Assembly: GCA_002382645.1 (NCBI GenBank)
Contig: DFYP01000078.1
Span: 12,611-23,858, forward strand
Reading direction: 5' to 3'
Origin: Desulfovibrio sp. UBA4079
Lineage (GTDB): Bacteria > Desulfobacterota > Desulfovibrionia > Desulfovibrionales > Desulfovibrionaceae
Length of the DNA stretch: 11,248 nt
How positions within the stretch are numbered: the stretch's first letter is position 1; each line of letters begins with the position of its first letter. The translations under genes and the position numbers were made by a program. This document shows positions 6,779-11,248 of this stretch, in pieces. Under the pieces are notes generated by a model. That model was not told where the DNA came from. It saw only the letters and a list, made by a program, of their open reading frames with translations, and ran no database searches.

Positions 6779-7598
6779 GAACTTCTCGCCCTACGTGCCC
6801 CGCCCGGCGACCCTGGTGGCCAAGAAGCAGCTCTCGGACTACGTGACCCTGTTCACCTTCGAGCAGGACAACGGCAAGCCCCTGGCCCACAAGCCGGGCC
6901 AGTTCATCCAGCTGTCCATCTACGGGGTGGGCGAGGCGCCCTTCTCCATCAGCTCCCCGCCGGAGCAGAAGAACGTCTTCGAGCTGGCCGTGCGCAAGAT
7001 CGGCGCCGTGACCCAGGCCCTGCACAACATCGAGCCCGGGCAGAAGGTGGCCATCCGCGGCCCCTACGGCAGCTTCTTCCCGGTGCAGCAGTTCGTGGGC
7101 AAGGACACCCTGTTCGTGGCCGGCGGCCTGGGCTACATCCCGCTGCGCTCGCTTCTGCGCTACCAGCTGCGCCACCGCGAGGAGTTCGGCCGGGTCATCG
7201 TGCTCATCGGCACCCGCGACCCCAAGGAACGCATCTTCACCGACCAGATCAAGCGCCTGGGCGAGCGCGGCGACGTGGAGGTCCTGGAGACCGTGGACCG
7301 CGGCGACGAGTCCTGGAAGGGCAACGTCGGGCTCATCACCACGCTGCTGCCCAAGGTCCAGCTGGACCCGGTGAACACCTACGTGGCCATGGTCGGGCCG
7401 CCGGTCATGTACCGCTTCGTCATCGCCGACTGCCGCAAGATGGGCATCCCGGCGGAGCAGATCTACGTCTCCCTGGAGCGGCGCATGAAGTGCGGCCTGG
7501 GCAAGTGCGGGCACTGCCAGATCAACGACCTGAACGCCTGCATCGACGGCCCGGTGTTCCGCTACACGGACATCGAAGCCTACCAGGAAGCCATCTAA
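6768..7598 (+). CDS. hydG: [NiFe] hydrogenase (group 3b type) gamma subunit, FAD/NAD(P)-binding
   Basis: 276-residue flavoprotein of the ferredoxin-NADP reductase fold that exchanges electrons with NAD(P)(H) in the soluble hydrogenase. Visible parts: FAD-binding barrel with KPGQF (42-46) and APFSISS (57-63), RGPYGSFF (97-104), the nucleotide site VAGGLGYIPLRSLL (117-130), VGPPVM (209-214), and a C-terminal [2Fe-2S] motif C242-x4-C247-x2-C250-x7-C258. The same architecture occurs in sulfhydrogenase gamma, AsrB and dihydroorotate dehydrogenase PyrK-like subunits. Here hydrogenase genes on both sides fix the role. Start ATG at 6768 is preceded by GGGAGGAG at 7-nt spacing inside the beta gene and overlaps it by 11 nt, suggesting coupled translation. 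Preference for NADP or NAD cannot be read from the sequence with confidence. The gene symbol follows Pyrococcus usage and is unrelated to the [FeFe] maturase HydG. Confidence 0.92.
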   Translation: MSIKNFSPYVPRPATLVAKKQLSDYVTLFTFEQDNGKPLAHKPGQFIQLSIYGVGEAPFSISSPPEQKNVFELAVRKIGAVTQALHNIEPGQKVAIRGPYGSFFPVQQFVGKDTLFVAGGLGYIPLRSLLRYQLRHREEFGRVIVLIGTRDPKERIFTDQIKRLGERGDVEVLETVDRGDESWKGNVGLITTLLPKVQLDPVNTYVAMVGPPVMYRFVIADCRKMGIPAEQIYVSLERRMKCGLGKCGHCQINDLNACIDGPVFRYTDIEAYQEAI

Positions 7599-7613
7599 CC
7601 CCCGGAGGCGAGC

Positions 7614-8357
7614 ATGACGGCGAAACCCAAGATAGCCTTCTTCGACTTCGCGGGGTGCGAGGGCGATCAGCTCCAGGTGGCCAACCTGGAGGAGCGCCTG
7701 CTGGACATCCTGGGCCACGTGGAGGTGGTCAACTTCCGCGAGGTGGCCACCCGCTCGGGCCAGGACTACGACATCGCCTTTGTGGAAGGCTCCGTCACCC
7801 GGCCCGCGGACGAGGAGCGCCTCAGGCAGATCCGGGCCCAGGCCAAGGTCCTGGTGGCCCTGGGGGCCTGCGCCTGCATCGGCGGGGTCAACTGCCTGAA
7901 GAACTTCATGTCCGAGAACGTCTATCGGGAGGAGGTCTACGGCCCCTCGGCCCGTTGGTATCCCACGGCCCCGGCCCGCCCGCTCAAGGCCGTGGTCAAG
8001 GTGGACGCCGAGGTGCCCGGCTGCCCGGTGGACGCGGCCGAGTTCGCCCGCGTGGTCAAGGAGGTGCTCCTGGGCAAGGCGCCCTGGCTGCCGGATTGGC
8101 CGGTCTGCGTGGAATGCAAGCTGGCCGGGAACATCTGCCGCTTCGAGATGGGCCGCATGTGCCTGGGGATCATCACCCGGGCCGGCTGCGGGGCCTGCTG
8201 CGTCACCGAAGGGGCCCACTGCTGGGGCTGCCGCGGCCTGGTGCCCGGGGCCAACCTGGACTCGGCCCGCATCGTGCTGGACCGTACCGGCCAGGACCGC
8301 AAGGCTGTGCAGGACCTGCTCCGTTTCTACCTGGGAGACACCGCCGCCACGCTCTAG
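7614..8357 (+). CDS. hydD: [NiFe] hydrogenase (group 3b type) delta subunit, small subunit
   Basis: 247-residue small subunit that carries the iron-sulfur wire from the NiFe site. Proximal-cluster positions: C15-E-G-D18, C86 in GACACIGG and C137 in GCPV. The second ligand of the usual C-x-x-C is therefore Asp (codon GAT at 7665-7667), the main oddity of this gene. The C-terminal half has the cysteines for two more clusters (C165, C168, C175, C183; C192, C196, C203, C206) in CVECKLAGNIC and GCGACC...CWGCRG. FVEGSV (57-62) is also typical of cytosolic group 3 small subunits. There is no twin-arginine signal or membrane segment, so it is cytoplasmic. ATG follows GGAGG by 5 nt; 15 nt separate it from the gamma stop. 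Group 3 assignment is firm, 3b rests on the gene set. Confidence 0.94.
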   Translation: MTAKPKIAFFDFAGCEGDQLQVANLEERLLDILGHVEVVNFREVATRSGQDYDIAFVEGSVTRPADEERLRQIRAQAKVLVALGACACIGGVNCLKNFMSENVYREEVYGPSARWYPTAPARPLKAVVKVDAEVPGCPVDAAEFARVVKEVLLGKAPWLPDWPVCVECKLAGNICRFEMGRMCLGIITRAGCGACCVTEGAHCWGCRGLVPGANLDSARIVLDRTGQDRKAVQDLLRFYLGDTAATL

Positions 8358-8376
8358 GCGGCTTGCGAGGGACGAC

Positions 8377-9741
8377 ATGGCGAAGAAGGCGCAATCCAAG
8401 GCGGAACCCGCCGGCAAGAAGCGGGTGGACGTGCATTACCTGACCCGCGTGGAAGGCCACGGCAACATCGTGGTGGAGATCGAGGCCGACGGACGGGTTT
8501 CGGCCTGCCGCTGGGAGGTGCCGGAGGCCCCGCGCTTCTTCGAGGCCATGCTCATCGGCCGGGACTACCGGGACGTGCACCACATCGTCTCGCGCATCTG
8601 CGGCATCTGCTCCATCGGGCACCAGCTGGCCTCGCTCCAGGCCACCGAGGACGCCCTGGACATCCGCGTCTCGGAGCAGACGCTCCTGCTGCGCCGTCTG
8701 GCCACCCACGGCGAGAACCTCCAGAGCCATCTGCTGCACATCGCCTACCTGGTCCTGCCGGACCTGATGGGCGTGGACTCGGTGATCCCCCTGGCCGCGA
8801 CCCACAAGGACGCGGTGCTCAAGCTCGTGGCCGCCCGGCGCATGTCCAACGAGTTCTGCCGCCTGGTCTGCGGCCGCACCACCCACCCCCAGCGCATGGC
8901 CCCGGGCGGCTGGATGAAGATTCCCACGCCCGAGGACTTGGCCAGCCTGCGCAAGATGCTCGTGGACAGCGTGCCGAACCTGAACTTCGCCGTGGACCTG
9001 GTGGCCTCCCTGGCCGGCAAGATCCCGGCCTTTGAGCGCAAGACCGAGTACGTGGCCCTGGTTTCGCCCACGGACTATGCCCTGTACTGGGGCGAGATTG
9101 GCTCCAGCCTGGACGAGCGGCACCCGGTGCGCGACTACAAGAGCGTGACCCGGGAGTACTGCGTGCCCCAGTCCACGGCCAAGTGGACCAAGAACATGGC
9201 CGAGTCCTACATGGTCGGGGCCCTGGCCCGGTTCAACCTGAACGCCGAGAAGCTCACGCCCGGCGCCGCGGCCGCGGCCAAGAAGCTCGGCCTGGCCAAG
9301 GGCTGCACCAACCCGTTCATGAACACCGTGGCCCAGCTGGTGGAGTGCGTGCACTCGGTGGAGGACTCCCTGGCCATCATCGACCAGCTCCTGGCCCGCG
9401 GCCTGCGCGAGGAGGAGCTTCCGCCCGTGCGGCTCAAGGCCGGCAAGGGCGCGGGCGCGGTGGAGGTGCCCCGGGGCATCCTGTTCCACGCCTACGAGTA
9501 CGACGACAAGGGCCGCATCTTCGCCGCGGACTGCGTCATCCCCACCAACCAGAACCATGCCAACATCCAGAAGGACATGGAGGCCCTGGTGCCGACCCTG
9601 GCCAAGAAGTCCGAGGCCGAGATCGAGCTCATCCTGTCCATGCTCGTGCGGGCCTACGACCCGTGCATCTCCTGCTCCACCCACACCCTGGACCTGCGGC
9701 CGGGCCAGGAAAAGAAGCTCGTGCGCTTCGTGCGCAAGTAG
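8377..9741 (+). CDS. hydA: [NiFe] hydrogenase (group 3b type) alpha subunit, catalytic large subunit
   Basis: 454-residue catalytic subunit holding the NiFe(CN)2CO site for reversible H2 oxidation. All four metal-binding cysteines are present: RIC75GIC78 (L1) and DPC430ISC433STH436 (L2). RVEGHG (24-29) carries the conserved Glu of the proton path. After H436 there are 18 more residues (TLDLRPGQ...). Large subunits are normally trimmed after this His/Arg by a hydrogenase maturation protease, so this is a likely cleaved tail; no protease or hyp gene is in the window. The basic Lys-rich N-terminus (AKKAQSKAEPAGKK) is not a signal peptide. ATG at 8377 follows GAGGGA and lies 19 nt after the delta stop. 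Gene order beta-gamma-delta-alpha is that of Pyrococcus soluble hydrogenase. A terminator follows 19 nt downstream. Confidence 0.95.
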   Translation: MAKKAQSKAEPAGKKRVDVHYLTRVEGHGNIVVEIEADGRVSACRWEVPEAPRFFEAMLIGRDYRDVHHIVSRICGICSIGHQLASLQATEDALDIRVSEQTLLLRRLATHGENLQSHLLHIAYLVLPDLMGVDSVIPLAATHKDAVLKLVAARRMSNEFCRLVCGRTTHPQRMAPGGWMKIPTPEDLASLRKMLVDSVPNLNFAVDLVASLAGKIPAFERKTEYVALVSPTDYALYWGEIGSSLDERHPVRDYKSVTREYCVPQSTAKWTKNMAESYMVGALARFNLNAEKLTPGAAAAAKKLGLAKGCTNPFMNTVAQLVECVHSVEDSLAIIDQLLARGLREEELPPVRLKAGKGAGAVEVPRGILFHAYEYDDKGRIFAADCVIPTNQNHANIQKDMEALVPTLAKKSEAEIELILSMLVRAYDPCISCSTHTLDLRPGQEKKLVRFVRK

Positions 9742-9760
9742 CCGCGGCCTGACTGCCGAT

Positions 9761-9789
9761 AAAAAAGCCCCGCCTGGCGGGGCTTTTTT
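9761..9789 (+). terminator. Bidirectional intrinsic terminator after the hydrogenase operon
   Basis: A 7-bp GC stem (GCCCCGC/GCGGGGC, 3-nt loop) is extended by six A-T pairs (9761-9766 with 9784-9789), giving a 13-bp stem with T6 on the plus strand and T6 on the minus strand. It follows the alpha stop codon by 19 nt and ends the hydrogenase transcript. Confidence 0.93.
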
Positions 9790-9794
9790 GTTGC

Positions 9795-9817
9795 CCTGGG
9801 CCCTGCCGGGGCCCAGG
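9795..9817. repeat. Strong GC-rich inverted repeat without a T tract
   Basis: CCTGGGCCC (9795-9803) and GGGCCCAGG (9809-9817) form a perfect 9-bp stem with a 5-nt loop. It starts 5 nt after the terminator and ends 3 nt before the TTGACG -35. There is no T run on either side, so it is not a standard terminator. Role unknown; a back-up RNA barrier or protein site is possible. Confidence 0.75.
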
Positions 9818-9820
9818 CGG

Positions 9821-9849
9821 TTGACGCCCTGTGCGATACTTTGTATTCG
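9821..9849 (+). promoter_or_regulatory. Possible promoter of the ABC importer operon
   Basis: TTGACG (9821-9826, 5 of 6) is followed after 17 bp by TATTCG (9844-9849, 3 of 6). The weak -10 would suit an activated or regulated promoter. Transcription would start near 9856, leaving an AT-rich leader of about 70 nt. By eye only. Confidence 0.4.
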
Positions 9850-9863
9850 TGAGGTGCCACGAA
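9846..9863. promoter_or_regulatory. 18-bp dyad, possible operator at the ABC importer promoter
   Basis: TTCGTGAGGTGCCACGAA has perfect 6-bp arms (TTCGTG/CACGAA) around a 6-bp spacer. It overlaps the proposed -10 and start site. Arm length and spacing resemble dimeric helix-turn-helix sites, for example the CRP/FNR family, but no known consensus is matched with certainty. It does not resemble a Fur box. Confidence 0.45.
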
Positions 9864-9927
9864 AATTTAATTCATGTCGTAAAACAACAATGATTTGAAA
9901 AACAAGGCACAGCCGACGGAGTGTCCC

Positions 9928-11022
9928 ATGGTCCGCCACTGCCTCGCCGTTGTCCTGCTCCTGTTCTGCGCGGTCCCGGCCCTGGCCGGGGAAACCCGGA
10001 TGGTCACCGACGCCCTGGACCGCCAGGTGACCATCCCGGCCAAGGTGGAGCGGGTCATCTGCTCGGGCTCCGGCTGTCTGCGCTTCCTGGTCTATCTCCA
10101 GGCCCAGAACCTGGCCGTGGCCGTGGACGACATCGAGGCCCGCAGCAGCCAGGTGGATGCCCGGCCCTATGCCCTGGCCAATCCCGCCTTCCGGACCCTG
10201 CCCGTGTTCGGCCGGTTCCGGGGGGACGACGACCCTGAACGCATCCTGGCCCTGGCGGTCCAGCCCCAGGTCATCCTCAAGGTCAATCCCGAGATGGGCA
10301 TGGACCCTGTGGAATTGGAGCGCAAGACCGGCATTCCGGTGGTGGTGGCGCGCTGCGGGGACCTGGGCCTGAAGCGCCAGGAGTTCTACGCCGCCCTGCG
10401 GACCTTTGCCGCGGTGGTGGACCGCAAAGACCGGGCCGAGGCCGTGATCCGTTTCTTCGACGAGCACATCGCGGACCTGGGCCAGCGGGTGGCCGGATTG
10501 CCGGAGTCCGCCCGGCCCAGCGTGTACGTGGGCGGCGTGGCCTTCAAGGGGCCCCAGGGCTTCCAGTCCACGGAACCGGGCTATCCGCCGTTCCTGTTCC
10601 TCAACGCGCGCAACGTCGCCGCCCAGGGCACCGTGACCCCGGGCCAGACCATGGTGGCCAAGGAAAAGATCCTGGAGTGGAATCCGGACGTGCTCTTCCT
10701 GGACCTGTCCACCCTGCAGCTGGGCGAGGCCGCGGGCGGCCTGCATGAGCTGAAGACCGATCCGGCCTACCAGACCCTGGACGCGGTACGCCAGGGCCGG
10801 GTCTATGGCCTGCTGCCCTACAACTGGTACTGGCAGAACTACGGCTCCATCCTGGCCGACGCCTACTACGCGGGCACGGTGCTCTATCCCGGGCGGTTCC
10901 AGGACGTGAATCCCGCGGCCAAGGCCGACGCCATCTACCGCTTCCTGGTGGGCAAGCCCGTGTTCGCGGAGATGAACAGCCGCTTCGGCGGGCTGATCTT
11001 CGCCAAGGCGCCCCTGCGCTAG
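9928..11022 (+). CDS. Iron-complex-type ABC transporter substrate-binding protein
   Basis: 364-residue secreted binding protein of the Peripla_BP_2/TroA-like fold. It captures a metal complex (ferric chelate, corrinoid or similar) in the periplasm and hands it to the permease encoded next. Residues 1-20 (MVRHCLAVVLLLFCAVPALA) form a Sec signal peptide with an ALA site before GETR; there is no lipobox. The mature part opens with DALDRQVTIPAKVERVI, matching the family start D-x(2-3)-GR-x-V-x-P-x(3)-RV. Later marks are VGGVAFKGPQGFQSTEPGY (201-219) and LPYNWYWQNYGSILADAYYAG (from 296), a subtype I recall from anaerobes and archaea. ATG 9928 is chosen because GGAG (9918-9921) lies 6 nt upstream and it begins the signal peptide; a TTG at 9895 has no such site. 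The true ligand is not readable. Confidence 0.88.
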   Translation: MVRHCLAVVLLLFCAVPALAGETRMVTDALDRQVTIPAKVERVICSGSGCLRFLVYLQAQNLAVAVDDIEARSSQVDARPYALANPAFRTLPVFGRFRGDDDPERILALAVQPQVILKVNPEMGMDPVELERKTGIPVVVARCGDLGLKRQEFYAALRTFAAVVDRKDRAEAVIRFFDEHIADLGQRVAGLPESARPSVYVGGVAFKGPQGFQSTEPGYPPFLFLNARNVAAQGTVTPGQTMVAKEKILEWNPDVLFLDLSTLQLGEAAGGLHELKTDPAYQTLDAVRQGRVYGLLPYNWYWQNYGSILADAYYAGTVLYPGRFQDVNPAAKADAIYRFLVGKPVFAEMNSRFGGLIFAKAPLR

Positions 11023-11024
11023 CC

Positions 11025-11248
11025 ATGCATTTCGCGGACGGCAAACTGCCCGGGGAGTATGCCCGCTATGTCGGGCGCAAGACCCTGTTCATCGCGGCCC
11101 TGTCCCTGGCCGCGGCCTTTTCCCTGGCCCTGTCCCTGAGCCTGGGCGCGGCCGACCTCTCCCTGGGGGCCGTGCTCCGGGCCCTGGCCGGCATGGCCGA
11201 ATCCGAACGCGCGCGCGTGATCCTCTGGAACATCCGTCTGCCCCAGGC
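11025..11248 (+). CDS. FecCD/BtuC-family ABC transporter permease, N-terminal fragment
   Basis: The frame runs open from ATG 11025 to the window end (74 full codons). It reads MHFADGKLPGEYARYVGRK, then a hydrophobic helix (about residues 20-43, TLFIAALSLAAAFSLALSLSLG by composition), the segment LSLGAVLRALAG, and IRLPQ at the edge. A first transmembrane helix, a short periplasmic or cytoplasmic turn with the S-x-x-x-V-L-x-x-L-x-G pattern, and the R-L-P motif are typical of FecCD/BtuC permeases for iron complexes or vitamin B12. Only 2 nt separate it from the binding-protein stop and no clear Shine-Dalgarno is seen, so translational coupling is likely. An ATPase gene is expected downstream. 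The rest of the gene is outside the window. Confidence 0.8.
   Translation, partial: MHFADGKLPGEYARYVGRKTLFIAALSLAAAFSLALSLSLGAADLSLGAVLRALAGMAESERARVILWNIRLPQ

Noticed and set aside
6741..8417. Antisense open frame of 558 codons over the hydrogenase genes
   Set aside because: Shadow of the gamma and delta genes, whose own cofactor motifs are intact.
9874..9898. Two-codon mini-ORFs (ATG TCG TAA and ATG ATT TGA) in the leader
   Set aside because: Neither has a ribosome binding site, and such short frames are expected by chance in an AT-rich tract.
9895..9927. TTG start 11 codons upstream of the binding protein
   Set aside because: It places charged residues before the signal peptide and lacks a ribosome binding site; ATG 9928 has GGAG at 6 nt.
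9790..9940. Cobalamin riboswitch before the corrinoid/iron-type importer
   Set aside because: GCCAC-like strings occur, one inside the signal peptide, but the leader is too short and lacks the other conserved elements.

Overview
This is a GC-rich, gene-dense bacterial stretch. Protein style, GC content and the presence of a cytosolic group 3b-type [NiFe] hydrogenase suggest a Desulfovibrionales-like (Desulfobacterota) anaerobe. That placement is inference; the window holds no rRNA or marker gene that proves it. The strands split into three blocks: plus (1-3011), minus (3008-5552) and plus (5729-11248).

Left block (+): the end of a CgeB-type glycosyltransferase, then a large SulP-family anion transporter of unusual build. 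It has two N-terminal zinc ribbons, a proline-rich linker, the SulP membrane domain, a STAS domain and a C-terminal cyclic-nucleotide-binding domain. Its stop codon overlaps the stop of the convergent rfbD in a shared CTAG.

Middle block (-), in transcription order: tRNA-Val(CAC) with a strong promoter and its own intrinsic terminator; trmL (tRNA wobble 2'-O-methyltransferase), which starts only 11 nt past that terminator; then rfbB and rfbD, two of the four enzymes of dTDP-L-rhamnose synthesis, joined by a GTGA stop/start overlap. rfbBD seem to have their own promoter just after trmL. With the glycosyltransferase they point to surface polysaccharide synthesis. rfbA and rfbC are not in the window.

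Right block (+): a four-gene operon for a soluble group 3b-type [NiFe] hydrogenase (sulfhydrogenase type) in the order beta-gamma-delta-alpha: iron-sulfur subunit, FAD/NAD(P) subunit, small subunit, NiFe large subunit. A sigma70-type promoter and nested dyads lie upstream and a 13-bp bidirectional hairpin terminator closes it. The enzyme would couple H2 to NAD(P)H in the cytoplasm. The NiFe ligands are intact, but the small subunit has Asp where a proximal-cluster Cys is expected (C-E-G-D). After the terminator come a second GC-rich hairpin, a promoter/operator-like dyad and an iron-complex-type ABC importer: a secreted binding protein and the start of a FecCD/BtuC-type permease running off the window.

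No CRISPR array, insertion sequence, integrase or phage gene was seen. No gene-free stretch exceeds about 180 bases. The points most worth a second look are the zinc-ribbon-SulP-STAS-cNMP fusion, the Cys-to-Asp change in the hydrogenase small subunit, the tRNA-terminator-trmL arrangement, and the structured control regions before the hydrogenase and the ABC importer.
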